This document shows positions 42,871 through 51,909 of a DNA stretch of 64,000 nucleotides, piece by piece (the stretch's first letter is position 1; every line of letters begins with the position of its first letter). The translations under genes and the position numbers were made by a program. This stretch comes from Arthrobacter silviterrae (GTDB lineage Bacteria; Actinomycetota; Actinomycetes; Actinomycetales; Micrococcaceae): the NCBI RefSeq assembly GCF_011045165.1, contig NZ_JAAKZI010000002.1, forward strand, positions 62,001 through 126,000. The letters run 5' to 3'. The notes beneath the pieces were generated by a model. It searched no databases, was not told the DNA's origin, and worked only from the letters and a program-made list of their open reading frames with translations.

Positions 42871-43761
42871 ATGTCCCGCATTCTGCCCCTCATCGCAGCT
42901 CAAGCCCCGCCACGGCTCATTGGCGAACCGCTGGCCGGCTTTGCCCGGGAGCTGCGCACCACCCTGGCGCACCAGCCGAACGCCAAGCTGGTGGTGTTCC
43001 CGGAGCTGCACCTCTTCGGCGACGGAACACCGGACCAGCAGCGCGCCGACGCGCTGCAGGCCTCGGCCGAACCCCTGGACGGACCAAGGGTTGACGGGCT
43101 CCGGGCCATTGCCGCCGAACTGGGCATCTGGCTGGTGCCCGGGAGTGTCTGCGAGCGCGGGGAGGACGGCCAGCTGTTCAACACGCAGCTGGTGCTCTCC
43201 CCCGGCGGAGACATTGCCGGCGCCTACCGGAAAATCTTCCCGTGGCGGCCCTTCGAACCCTACGATCCGGGGCACGAATTCGTGACCGTGGACCTGGAGG
43301 GATATGGCCGGGCCGGGCTGAACATCTGCTACGACGCCTGGTTCCCGGAAGTCACCCGGCAGCTGGCCTGGATGGGAGCGGAGGTCATCATCAACGTGGT
43401 GAAGACCACCACCCCGGACCGTGAGCAGGAACTGGTGCTGGCCCGGGCCAACGCCATCACCAACCAGGTGTTCATGGTGAGTGTGAACTGTGCCGGACCC
43501 ACCGGCCAGGGCCGCAGCATCATCGTTGACCCCGAAGGCGGGGTGGTCACCCAGGCGCCCTCGGCGGAACCCGCCGTGCTCACCGCCCAACTGGACCTGT
43601 CCGCCGTCGAACATGTCCGAAACCACGGAACCGCAGGCCTGAACCGCATGTGGTCCCAGTTCCGCCCCGGCGAGCCCGCCATCGAGCTCCCCGTCTACCA
43701 GGGCCGGATCGACCCGGAATCCTGGAACCCCGTTCTCCGCTCATCGAGGAGCATCGCATGA
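42871..43761 (+). CDS. Carbon-nitrogen hydrolase (nitrilase superfamily amidase)
   Basis: A 296-residue hydrolase with the catalytic Glu-Lys-Cys triad in VVFPELHLFG, GAYRKIFPW and LNICYDAWFPE. It should cleave an amide (or nitrile) of a small molecule in the cytoplasm. ATG 42871 is preferred over ATG 42859 because GGAG lies six bases upstream of it. It overlaps the APC permease gene by 4 bp, pointing to uptake and hydrolysis of the same compound. Confidence 0.9.
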   Translation: MSRILPLIAAQAPPRLIGEPLAGFARELRTTLAHQPNAKLVVFPELHLFGDGTPDQQRADALQASAEPLDGPRVDGLRAIAAELGIWLVPGSVCERGEDGQLFNTQLVLSPGGDIAGAYRKIFPWRPFEPYDPGHEFVTVDLEGYGRAGLNICYDAWFPEVTRQLAWMGAEVIINVVKTTTPDREQELVLARANAITNQVFMVSVNCAGPTGQGRSIIVDPEGGVVTQAPSAEPAVLTAQLDLSAVEHVRNHGTAGLNRMWSQFRPGEPAIELPVYQGRIDPESWNPVLRSSRSIA

Positions 43762-45101
43762 ACCCGCAAGCAACCCTGATCCGCACGCTCAACCTCAGGT
43801 CCCTGGTCCTGTTCGGACTCGCCTACCTGACCCCCATCATTGTGCTGGGCATCTTCGGCATCATCGCCGAGACCACCGGCGGCGCCTCCCCGTCCGCCTA
43901 CCTCGTGGCCATGGTGGCCATGCTCTTCACCGCCCACAGCTACGGCCGCATGTCCGTGGCATACCCCGTGGCCGGCTCCGCCTACACCTACGTCCGCAAG
44001 TCGATTGATCCGCGGGTGGGCTTCCTGGTGGGCTGGGCCATCCTGCTCGACTACCTGTTTTTGCCCATGGTCATCTGGCTCATTGGCGGCTCCTTCCTCA
44101 GCGCACAGTTCCCGGGCATCCCGATTGCCGTGTGGATCCTGCTGTTCATCGTCATCACCACCTTCCTGAACATCCTGGGCATCAAGGTGGCGGACAAGGC
44201 CAATTACGTGCTCATGGCCTTCCAGATCCTGGTGATCGTCTTCTTCGTGGCGCTGTCGATCGGCCACATCGTGCACACCTCGGGCGCCGGCGGGCTGGCC
44301 AATTCCTCGCCGTTCTTCAACGCCGGTTCCAGCCTGGGCACCATCAGCGCCGGGGCCGCGATTGCCGCCTACTCCTTCCTGGGGTTCGACGCCGTCACCA
44401 CGCTGACGGAGGAAACCATTGAACCGAAGAAGAACATGCCGCGGGCCATCATGCTCATCGCCCTGATTGGCGGCGGCATCTTCATAGTGGTTGCCTACTT
44501 CACCCAGCTGGTCCACCCTGGCGGTGCCTTCGCGGATTCCGCTTCCGCCGCCAGCGAGATCGCCCTGCAAATTGGCGGCACCTTCTTCGGCGCCGTGTTC
44601 CTGGCCGGTCTGGTTGCCGCACAGTTCGCCTCGGGCCTGGCCGCGCAGGCGAGCGCCTCCCGCCTGATGTACGCCATGGGCCGCGACTCCGTGCTCCCCA
44701 AGGCCGTGTTCGGCCGGCTCAACGCGAAGTACCACACGCCCGTTGCCAACATTGTGATCGCCGGAATCATCGGGCTGATCGCCATCTTCCTGGACGTGGC
44801 CACCTCCACCTCGTTCATCAACTTTGGCGCCTTCACGGCCTTCACCATGGTCAACATCTCGGTCATCTTCCACTATGTCCGCGAACGCCGGGCCGGAAAC
44901 CTCCTCAACCCGGTCAGTTACGTGGTGGTCCCTGCCGTCGGGGCGCTGATCTGCGGCTACCTGCTCTCCCAGCTGGACATCAACGCCGTCACCCTGGGCT
45001 TGTCCTGGCTGGCCGTGGGGATCGTGGTGCTGGTCTTCATCACCAAGGGCCTGCGCAAGGCACCGCCGGAGATGGCAACGCTGGAGGAAGCGGTAGTCTA
45101 G
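43758..45101 (+). CDS. APC-family amino acid/amine permease
   Basis: A 447-residue permease with about twelve membrane helices. LRSLVLFGLAYLTPIIVLGIFGI and the helix-1 break, YPVAGSAYTYVRKSIDPRVGFLVGW, and GFDAVTTLTEETIEPKKNMPRAI are typical APC motifs. Its gene overlaps the amidase (ATGA) and is followed 49 bp later by a second nitrilase-type gene. The substrate is probably an amide, amine or amino-acid derivative handled by those enzymes. Confidence 0.93.
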   Translation: MNPQATLIRTLNLRSLVLFGLAYLTPIIVLGIFGIIAETTGGASPSAYLVAMVAMLFTAHSYGRMSVAYPVAGSAYTYVRKSIDPRVGFLVGWAILLDYLFLPMVIWLIGGSFLSAQFPGIPIAVWILLFIVITTFLNILGIKVADKANYVLMAFQILVIVFFVALSIGHIVHTSGAGGLANSSPFFNAGSSLGTISAGAAIAAYSFLGFDAVTTLTEETIEPKKNMPRAIMLIALIGGGIFIVVAYFTQLVHPGGAFADSASAASEIALQIGGTFFGAVFLAGLVAAQFASGLAAQASASRLMYAMGRDSVLPKAVFGRLNAKYHTPVANIVIAGIIGLIAIFLDVATSTSFINFGAFTAFTMVNISVIFHYVRERRAGNLLNPVSYVVVPAVGALICGYLLSQLDINAVTLGLSWLAVGIVVLVFITKGLRKAPPEMATLEEAVV

Positions 45102-45150
45102 GCGCAGAATTACAGCCCCGTTCACCCACCATTCAGGAAAGGCCAGACCA

Positions 45151-45933
45151 GTGCGCATCGCCATGGGCCAGCTGGCGTCCGGCACGGACACCGCCGCCAA
45201 CCTCCGCACCATCGACGCGTACGCCGCGCGGGCCGCGGCTGACGGCGCCGCCCTGGCGGCATTCCCCGAGTACGCCACCTACGAGAAAAAGATGATCGAC
45301 TCCACCTTCCCCACAGTGGCCCAGCCGCTGGACGGTGAGGTGGGCCGGGAGCTCTCCCGGATCGCCCGCCACCATGGCATTGCCGTGGTGGCGGGCCTGG
45401 TGGAATCCTCCCCCGACCCCTCCCGCGCCTACAACACGCTCGCCGCATTTGGCCCCGACGGCGCGCTGCTGGCCGCCTACCGCAAGATCCACCTGTTCGA
45501 CGCCCAGGGCTTCCGGGAATCGGATTACGTGGCCCCCGCACCGACCACCGATCCGGTGGTCTTTGACGTGGACGGCGTCCGCTTTGGCCTCATGACCTGC
45601 TACGACGTCCGCTTCCCCCGGCAGGCAGAGGCCCTGTCCGACGCCGGTGCTCACGTGCTGCTGGCCTGCTCGTCCTGGGTGCCGGGTGAACTAAAGACCA
45701 AGCAATGGCGCACCCTGCTGGCGGCGCGGGCCATTGAAAACAGCCTGTTCGTGGCCGGCATCTGCCAGGCGCCCCCTGTATCCGTGGGCAACTCGCTGCT
45801 GGCCGGCCCCATGGGGGACGTGCTGGCCGAACTGGGGCTGGAGCCGGGCGTGCTGGCGGCGGACATTACCCCGGAAGAGCTGGCCTCGGTCCGCGCGCAC
45901 TTCCCCACGCGCAGCCAGCGGCGCTACCTTTAG
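45151..45933 (+). CDS. Carbon-nitrogen hydrolase (nitrilase superfamily, omega-amidase-like)
   Basis: A 260-residue hydrolase. The triad lies in AAFPEYATYEKK (Glu), AAYRKIHLFDAQGF (Lys) and GLMTCYDVRFPRQAE (Cys). The TCYDVRFP form resembles omega-amidase/Nit-type enzymes rather than aliphatic nitrilases. GTG 45151 has GGAAAGG about nine bases upstream. It is the third gene of the GntR-controlled operon. Two hydrolases of one superfamily with one permease suggest two successive amide cleavages, or overlapping substrates (inference). Confidence 0.9.
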   Translation: MRIAMGQLASGTDTAANLRTIDAYAARAAADGAALAAFPEYATYEKKMIDSTFPTVAQPLDGEVGRELSRIARHHGIAVVAGLVESSPDPSRAYNTLAAFGPDGALLAAYRKIHLFDAQGFRESDYVAPAPTTDPVVFDVDGVRFGLMTCYDVRFPRQAEALSDAGAHVLLACSSWVPGELKTKQWRTLLAARAIENSLFVAGICQAPPVSVGNSLLAGPMGDVLAELGLEPGVLAADITPEELASVRAHFPTRSQRRYL

Positions 45934-46025
45934 GCGGCTGGGAAGGGCACGGTGCGGGAGCGTAAGGACTAAACGCCCCGATTGTGCGGGAGCGTCGGGA
46001 GGGGAGGGGGATTCCGGCCGTGCGG

Positions 46026-47318
46026 CTATTCCGTTTTCGCTGCCGGGGTTCCCTCCGTCACGGCTGCGGGCGCATCTGCGGCGGAGTCCTCAATGTAGCG
46101 CCGCGGGTTGATCATCACGGCACCTGCCAGCATGACCAGCAGGCAGGCGCCAAGCATGGCGAAGGACGCCGTCCAAGACCCCGTGGCGTCGTGGATGGTG
46201 CCAAAGAACAGCGGCGCGATGCCTGCCCCCGCATAGCCCACGCCCTGGCTGAAACCGGAAAGCACCGAAGAGCCGTGCGTGGTCCGCGAGCGCAGGTTCA
46301 CCATGAGCAGGGCCGTCGCGAAGGTGCCCTGGCCCAGCCCGGAGAATGTCACCCACAGCCACGTCCCATGCATGGGCGAAAGGTACAGGCCCAGGTGCCC
46401 GGCGCTCCAGCACACGGCAAAGACCCCGATGGCAATAATGGGGTTCTTCATCCGCGGCACCCACAAAGGCACCAGCAGGCTCACGGGCAGGCCCAGGATC
46501 GCAAAATATGCCAGTGCGGAACCGGCCGTGGCGGCGTCAACGCCCTGGCCGGACAAATACGGCGGCAGCCAGGTGAAGTACACATAGGTTTGCGCCGAGT
46601 TGCCCGCCAAAAAGATCGCCAGGCCCCAGGCCACGGGGGAACGCCACGGCACCAGCTTCTGTACGGCACCGGAAACGCCGGGACGGCCGACGGCGGCAGG
46701 CGAGGAGTGGCCGGAGTCGTCGGCAAGCCGGGACCCGCGGCGGTCCCGCAGCGCCTGCGCGGCCCACGGCAGCAGCACCACCAGGCTTACGGCGGCCCAC
46801 ATGCCGATGGACACGCGCCAGTTGCTCAGCCCGGCCACCGGAACGGCCAGCTGGGGGCTGACGGCGGTGCCCACGGCCAGCAGCGTCACGTACCCGGCCG
46901 TCACCACGCCCACGCGGTCGGGGAAGTACTTTTTCACCAGCGGCGGCAGCACCACATTGCCAATGCCGTAACCGGCCATGACCACTGCGGACCAGCCCAG
47001 GAACGGCCACACATGATCGCTGGCGGCCCGCACCAACTGGCCGGCCACGGCCAGAACCACGGCCGCCACCAGCACCCGTTCCAGGCCGAAGCGGCGGATC
47101 AGGGCCGGGGTGAGCAGGCCGAACACGGCGAAAATGAGCGGCGGGAGCATGGCGAGCAGGCCAATGGTGCCGGCGTCGAACCCGAGCTCCGGACGCAATT
47201 CGCCCAGCAGCGGCGGCACCACGGAAACGGCCGTCCGCAGGCTCAGCGCCATGACCATGATGCCCAACAGGGAACCCAGGCGCCCGGTCCACGGCCTTTT
47301 CACTGCAAAATTGCTCAT
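46026..47318 (-). CDS. MFS transporter, CynX/NimT type
   Basis: A 430-residue permease with twelve hydrophobic segments. LSLRTAVSVVPPLLGELRPELGFDAGTIGLLAMLPPLIFAVFGLLTPAL is the signature of the cyanate/2-nitroimidazole (CynX/NimT) group, and MLPRLVAL-like RRFGLERVLVAAVVLAVAGQ follows. ATG 47318 is selected because the longer frame upstream lacks hydrophobic start features. It is convergent with the nitrilase operon and divergent from kynU. The substrate is unknown. Confidence 0.9.
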   Translation of the reverse strand: MSNFAVKRPWTGRLGSLLGIMVMALSLRTAVSVVPPLLGELRPELGFDAGTIGLLAMLPPLIFAVFGLLTPALIRRFGLERVLVAAVVLAVAGQLVRAASDHVWPFLGWSAVVMAGYGIGNVVLPPLVKKYFPDRVGVVTAGYVTLLAVGTAVSPQLAVPVAGLSNWRVSIGMWAAVSLVVLLPWAAQALRDRRGSRLADDSGHSSPAAVGRPGVSGAVQKLVPWRSPVAWGLAIFLAGNSAQTYVYFTWLPPYLSGQGVDAATAGSALAYFAILGLPVSLLVPLWVPRMKNPIIAIGVFAVCWSAGHLGLYLSPMHGTWLWVTFSGLGQGTFATALLMVNLRSRTTHGSSVLSGFSQGVGYAGAGIAPLFFGTIHDATGSWTASFAMLGACLLVMLAGAVMINPRRYIEDSAADAPAAVTEGTPAAKTE

Positions 47319-47430
47319 CCGACAACAGTAGCCACTCGGGGCGCCACCGGAGTGCCGCGGGTCCTTGACCGGGCGAAATTGCGGCCATACATTGGGGATT
47401 GGACTGCATCCGACAAAGGCAAGGACGCCC

Positions 47431-48696
47431 ATGGAAGCCACACTGCCCACCACCCGGGACGACTGCCTGGCCGCAGACGCCAGCGACCCCCTGCGCCGAT
47501 TTCGCAAGGAGTTCGCGCTGCCGGAGGGCGTCATCTACCTGGATGGCAACTCGCTGGGACCACGGCCGCGGTCGTCTTCGGCCACAGCCACCCGCGTGCT
47601 GGAACAAGAGTGGGGCACCGGGTTGATCCGCAGCTGGAACACGGCCGGCTGGTTTGAATTGCCGGGCCGGCTGGGGGACAAACTGGCGGCATTGCTGGGC
47701 GCGGGGCCCGGCGAAGTGGTGGTCACCGACACCACCTCCCTCAACCTGTTCAAGTCACTGGCCGCCGCCCTGCGCATCCAGAGGGAGGCTGCACCGGAGC
47801 GGAAGGTTATCGTGACCGAACGCGACAACTTCCCCACCGACATCTACATGGCCGAGGGCATGGTGGACTTCCTGGACCAGGGCTACTCGGTCCGGCTCAT
47901 TGACGAAGGCCTTCCGCTGGAGGCCGCGCTGGGAGGCGACGTGGCCGCCGTCGCGCTTTCCCATGTCAACTACCGGACCGGGGCCATGTGGGACATGGCG
48001 GCGACCACTTCCGCCGTGCACCGCGCCGGCGCCCTGGCGGTCTGGGACCTCGCCCACGCGGCCGGGGCCGTGCCCGTGGACCTGCGCGGTGCCGGCGCGG
48101 ACTTTGCCGTGGGCTGCACCTACAAGTACCTCAACGGCGGGCCGGGATCCCCCGCGTTCATCTGGGTCAACGCACGGCACCAGGACCGCTTTTGGCAGCC
48201 GCTGTCCGGCTGGTGGGGGCACGCCCGGCCGTTTGCCATGGAGGATTCCTACGAACCCGTCACCGGAATTGGCCGCTTCCTGTGCGGAACGCAGCCCATG
48301 CTCTCCATGGCCCTGGTGGAATGCGGGCTGGACGTCAGCCTGGCCGCGGACATGGGGGCGGTGCGGGAAAAGTCGCTGCGCCTGACGGACCTGTTCATCT
48401 CCCTCGTGGAGGCGCGGGGGGCAGGCCACGGGCTGGAACTCGTCACGCCCCGCGAGCACGCCCGCCGCGGCAGCCACGTCAGCTATGCGCATCCGGAGGG
48501 GTACGCCATCATGCAAGCCCTGATTGCCCGCGGGGTGATCGGCGACTACCGGGAACCCCACGTGCTGCGCTTTGGCATCACGCCACTATATTTGGGGTGC
48601 ACGGACGTCTGGGATGCCGTGGACGCCCTGTTCGACATCCTGGACAACCGGTTGTGGGATGCGCCCGAGTTCCGCGAGCGGCTGCAGGTCACCTAA
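47431..48696 (+). CDS. kynU: Kynureninase
   Basis: A 421-residue PLP enzyme that splits kynurenine into anthranilate and alanine. [19 protein letters not shown] is the kynureninase opening, [17 protein letters not shown] holds phosphate-binding residues, [16 protein letters not shown] and [14 protein letters not shown] the cofactor Asp, and [17 protein letters not shown] the PLP lysine. [27 protein letters not shown] completes the active site. AAGGAC precedes ATG 47431. No tryptophan dioxygenase or formamidase is next to it, although the nitrilases could act on amides in the same region. Confidence 0.95.
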   Translation: MEATLPTTRDDCLAADASDPLRRFRKEFALPEGVIYLDGNSLGPRPRSSSATATRVLEQEWGTGLIRSWNTAGWFELPGRLGDKLAALLGAGPGEVVVTDTTSLNLFKSLAAALRIQREAAPERKVIVTERDNFPTDIYMAEGMVDFLDQGYSVRLIDEGLPLEAALGGDVAAVALSHVNYRTGAMWDMAATTSAVHRAGALAVWDLAHAAGAVPVDLRGAGADFAVGCTYKYLNGGPGSPAFIWVNARHQDRFWQPLSGWWGHARPFAMEDSYEPVTGIGRFLCGTQPMLSMALVECGLDVSLAADMGAVREKSLRLTDLFISLVEARGAGHGLELVTPREHARRGSHVSYAHPEGYAIMQALIARGVIGDYREPHVLRFGITPLYLGCTDVWDAVDALFDILDNRLWDAPEFRERLQVT

Positions 48697-48770
48697 CGCA
48701 CCGCGTTCACTCCGCCCTCCGCGCGCCCGGCTCACGCACGCCCCGCCGCCCCCCCTAATCCACTCCACCC

Positions 48771-48843
48771 GCCGAGATAGCGGTACCGCGCCGAAACCCC
48801 ACAAAATTTTTGGGGGATCTCGGCGCGGATCCGCTGTCTCGGC
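48771..48843. repeat. Nested palindromic intergenic element
   Basis: Left arm 48771-48800 and right arm 48812-48843 are inverted copies (25 of the first 30 positions match) around an AAAATTTT centre. Each arm also holds its own perfect palindrome, GCGGTACCGC on the left and GCGGATCCGC on the right, so a cloverleaf is possible. It lies between kynU and hipB. Confidence 0.7.
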
Positions 48844-48983
48844 GAAGGTGCGGGGATGCGCGGGGGTCGGCGGAGGTGCGCGGGGATGCCACCAGAACGT
48901 GGATGCGTATCGGCAGGATCGTGCAGAAATTTCCCGTCAACGCGTAGGATGTAACCACGAAGTCCGGCGACAGGAGGCCCTAC

Positions 48984-49190
48984 GTGGACGCAGCCCAGCT
49001 GGGCGCCGCCGTCAGAGCGCGGCGCCGCGAACTTGAGCTGACGCAGATTGAAACAGCTGACCTCGCGGACGTCTCCCCCCGGGTGCTCAGCGACCTGGAG
49101 AACGGCCGCGAGACAGTGCGCCTGGACATCCTCCACGCCGTGGCCAACGCACTGGGACTCAGCGTGGGCCTGAGCGTTCAGCGGCCGTGA
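48984..49190 (+). CDS. hipB: HipB-like antitoxin (XRE helix-turn-helix)
   Basis: A 68-residue protein made of one helix-turn-helix: LGAAVRARRRELELTQIETADLADVSPRVLSDLENGRETVRLDIL followed by VANALGLSV. It matches HipB antitoxins, which bind DNA and the HipA kinase. GTG 48984 has AGGAGG seven bases upstream. Its stop overlaps the hipA start by 4 bp, the usual toxin-antitoxin layout. Confidence 0.9.
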   Translation: MDAAQLGAAVRARRRELELTQIETADLADVSPRVLSDLENGRETVRLDILHAVANALGLSVGLSVQRP

Positions 49191-50482
49191 AGAACCCCGA
49201 GGACGCCAAGCGGATCCACCACGCAGTGGTGTACAAAAAGGGCCGTGCCGCAGCCACGCTCACCCGGCATGCCGGCGTCGGCGTGGTCTTTTCCTACCTG
49301 CCCGCCTACCTCAGTTCCGGCGGGCCCGCCATCGCCTCCACCCTCCCGGTCCTGGACGTCCCGGTGACGCTGGGGCACGGCAGCGTGCCTGCGTTTTTTG
49401 CCGGGCTGCTGCCGGAGGGCGAGCGCCTGGCCAAGTTGCGCTGGGCCGTGAAAACTACCATCACCGATGAATTCTCCCTGCTCCTGGCAGCCGGCTTGAA
49501 CCCCGTGGGCGATGTCCAAATTGTCCCGGCCGGGGAACCGCTGGCCAAGCTGCCCCCGCTGCTGGCCGTCACCAAGACCATGGGAGGCATCCGGTTTGCC
49601 GACTTCGCCGCGGTCCCCGGGCCGGTTGACGAGTCCTCCCTGGCAGGTTTCCAGGACAAGGTCACTGCCTCCTACGTCCACGACAAGGACCCCTCGCGGG
49701 CGTACATCCTCAAGTTCAACGACGGCAGCCACGCCCGCCAGGTGGAGACCGAGCACCTGCTGCTGACCAAGGCCAGGAAGCTGGGCATCCCGGTGGCGGC
49801 CGCCCGCCTGGTGCACGACGGCGCCGGGCAAGCCGCGCTGCTTGTCTCACGTTTTGACCGGTCCCCGGCAGGGCCGCTGGCGGTGGAGGACGGCGCCCAG
49901 CTGCTGGGGCTGCCGCCGTCGCGCAAATACGGCGTCCCGACCGAAGCCGTGGCCGCGGCCATTGTGGCCCCGTGTCCGGCCCGCCTGCTGGCCGCCCGCA
50001 ACGTGTTCCTGCAGTTCCTGTTTGGCTGGCTGACCGGCAACGGCAACCTGCACGCCAAAAATATTTCCGTGGTGCAGCATGCCGGCGGGGAGTGGTTCGT
50101 GGCCCCGGCCTACGACCTCCAATGCACGCTGGCCGCCGAAATTGAGCAGGGGCTGGCCGCCGGCGTGCCCGGCGGCATTGTCACCGAGCTCACCGACGGC
50201 GACCCCTCCCGCGACCCTGGCATGGCGCTGCCCCTCGGCGGCAGCGCGGGCAGCAGGACGGCACTGGCGCGCAACGACTGGCTGCGTTTTGGCCGGACCC
50301 TCCACCTGCCCGAACGGCTGTCCGCCAAGTGCATCGACAAGGCACTGGCCGCCTCTGCCCTGACCCCGGCGGAACTGCCGTTTGGGCGTGAGGTGAGCGC
50401 CGCCGTCGTCCGCGTCCTGGACACCCGGCGGGCGGCGATGGCCGCGCAGCCGCGGCACAATGGGGTTTTACTGACGAATTGA
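49187..50482 (+). CDS. hipA: HipA-like kinase with Asp-to-Asn change at the catalytic site
   Basis: A 431-residue HipA-family protein. The N-terminal couple-HipA region has VPAFFAGLLPEGERL. The kinase part has SLAGFQDKVT (P-loop position), ILKFNDGSHARQVETEHLLL with the ATP-binding Lys, FLFGWLTGNGNLHAKNIS and APAYDLQCTL with the metal-binding Asp. In active HipA proteins the loop reads NGD.H.KN or TDGHAKN, with Asp as catalytic base; here residue 287 is Asn (codon AAC at 50045-50047). The rest of the active site looks intact and the frame is open. The protein may be kinase-dead, acting as a regulator or decoy, or the toxin may have decayed. Confidence 0.88.
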   Translation: MKNPEDAKRIHHAVVYKKGRAAATLTRHAGVGVVFSYLPAYLSSGGPAIASTLPVLDVPVTLGHGSVPAFFAGLLPEGERLAKLRWAVKTTITDEFSLLLAAGLNPVGDVQIVPAGEPLAKLPPLLAVTKTMGGIRFADFAAVPGPVDESSLAGFQDKVTASYVHDKDPSRAYILKFNDGSHARQVETEHLLLTKARKLGIPVAAARLVHDGAGQAALLVSRFDRSPAGPLAVEDGAQLLGLPPSRKYGVPTEAVAAAIVAPCPARLLAARNVFLQFLFGWLTGNGNLHAKNISVVQHAGGEWFVAPAYDLQCTLAAEIEQGLAAGVPGGIVTELTDGDPSRDPGMALPLGGSAGSRTALARNDWLRFGRTLHLPERLSAKCIDKALAASALTPAELPFGREVSAAVVRVLDTRRAAMAAQPRHNGVLLTN

Positions 50483-50497
50483 CGCTAAAATGGTGCC

Positions 50498-51121
50498 ATG
50501 CCACGAATAGCCGCCCCAACCAACGCGGCGCAGCGCGAGCAGACGCAGCGCAAGATACTTGACGCCTTCGGTGAACTCCTGTTCAGCCACGGCCTGCCGG
50601 GCCTGACCATGACGGACGTTGCCCGCAGCGCCGGCGTTGGCCGCACCGCCGTATACAACTACTTTGCCGACCTGGAACAGCTCCTGGTGGCGTTTGCGCT
50701 CGATGAAACCGGACGGTTTGTCAGCGAGCTGAAGGCCAGGCTGGACGGGCTGGAAAATCCCGTGGACAGGCTTTCGCTGTACGTCCGGGCCCAGCTGGAG
50801 GACCTCACGCGCCGCCACCTGCCCCCCGGCCCCGCCATGCGTTCGGTGCTTTCGAGCGAATCGTTCGCCAAGCTGGCCGTGCATGTGGGCGAGCTGAACC
50901 GGCTGCTGGAGGACATCCTGCGCGACGGCATGGACCAGCGGTTCCTGCCCGAGGCCGACGTGGAGGGGCTGGTGCAGCTGATCCACGGCTCCCTGACCGC
51001 CAGCGCGTCCCGCCGCACCTCGGGCGCCGAGGAGGAACGCGTGGCCGCCGCCGTCCGGTTCATCCAGGCCGGGGTGGGCGCCGCCTTCGACGACGACGGC
51101 CGGCCGGTCACCATCCGCTAG
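50498..51121 (+). CDS. TetR-family transcriptional regulator
   Basis: A 207-residue regulator. The N-terminal HTH reads REQTQRKILDAFGELLFSHGLPGLTMTDVARSAGVGRTAVYNYFADLEQLLVAFAL, a standard TetR pattern; the C-terminal helical domain is not diagnostic. A -10-like TAAAAT (50486-50491) lies six bases before ATG 50498, so the message may be leaderless. The target is unclear: neighbours are hipA upstream and the convergent LytR_C gene, which it overlaps by 4 bp. Confidence 0.9.
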   Translation: MPRIAAPTNAAQREQTQRKILDAFGELLFSHGLPGLTMTDVARSAGVGRTAVYNYFADLEQLLVAFALDETGRFVSELKARLDGLENPVDRLSLYVRAQLEDLTRRHLPPGPAMRSVLSSESFAKLAVHVGELNRLLEDILRDGMDQRFLPEADVEGLVQLIHGSLTASASRRTSGAEEERVAAAVRFIQAGVGAAFDDDGRPVTIR

Positions 51122-51909
51122 GGAGTGGGCTTGGCCGACGGCGGTGCAGTGGTGGGTTGCAGCCGCGGGCAGGACAGCCGCCCGGGCGTCTGGTCAACCT
51201 TGGGCGCCTCGACCAGGGTGGTGTAGGTGTTGGTGACGATGAAGTCGACGCTGGCATCCTTGCGGCCGTCCTGGACATATTCCGAGCCGGCCACGTTGCG
51301 CTGGAGGTTGAACGCCGAGGCATGGCCGGCGGCGCCGGAAACCACCACCACGGGCGCCGAATATTCCGTGGTCCGGTTGGCCACAGCCTTGACCACGTAG
51401 CCGCGCTTTTTCAGCTCGGCCGCCACCTTTGTGGCCATCCCTTCAAGGCTGCCGGCATTGTAGACATTGACGGCCACCTTCTTGTTGGCCGGGTAGTCCA
51501 GGGTCTCCGCAGGACAGCTGACCACCGGCGCGGCGGCTTTCGGAAAGCCAAACTTGATTTCCAGCTCGCCGCGCTGCACCATTCCAGCCAGCACCACGCC
51601 GGCCACCACCAGGGCGAGCAGCAGAACCAGGGTGACGGCGTGGGTGATGCGCCGCCGGACCATGCTTGGTTCGTATTCAGGGGATTCCTGCTCGGGAAAC
51701 GCCTCGGCAAGTCCCTGCGCGTCAATGACCTGGCGCCCGTGCCAAAACTGCACGTCCTTGGATTTCTTGCGGGCCAGGCGCTCTTCGTAGGCCGCGTCCT
51801 TGGCCTGGCGCCGAGCCTCCCGCGCCGCCCTGCGCTGTTGCCCCGCCGTCAGGAGGACGTCGTCGTCCCGGCCGCCGTGGTCCCGGCCGCCGTCGGGCGT
51901 GTCAGTCAT
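51118..51909 (-). CDS. LytR C-terminal domain membrane protein
   Basis: A 263-residue single-pass protein. A charged cytoplasmic part (about 1-85, rich in Arg/Lys: RRAAREARRQAKDAAYEERLARKK) precedes one membrane helix (THAVTLVLLLALVVAGVVLAG). The external part holds a LytR_C domain (about 140-235: KKVAVNVYNAGSLEGMATKVAAELKKRGYVVKAVAN) and a Pro/Thr-rich tail. LytR_C domains occur with wall-polymer ligases, so a role at the cell envelope is likely. It overlaps the ParB-like gene by 8 bp, indicating a conserved pair. Confidence 0.85.
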   Translation of the reverse strand: MTDTPDGGRDHGGRDDDVLLTAGQQRRAAREARRQAKDAAYEERLARKKSKDVQFWHGRQVIDAQGLAEAFPEQESPEYEPSMVRRRITHAVTLVLLLALVVAGVVLAGMVQRGELEIKFGFPKAAAPVVSCPAETLDYPANKKVAVNVYNAGSLEGMATKVAAELKKRGYVVKAVANRTTEYSAPVVVVSGAAGHASAFNLQRNVAGSEYVQDGRKDASVDFIVTNTYTTLVEAPKVDQTPGRLSCPRLQPTTAPPSAKPTP

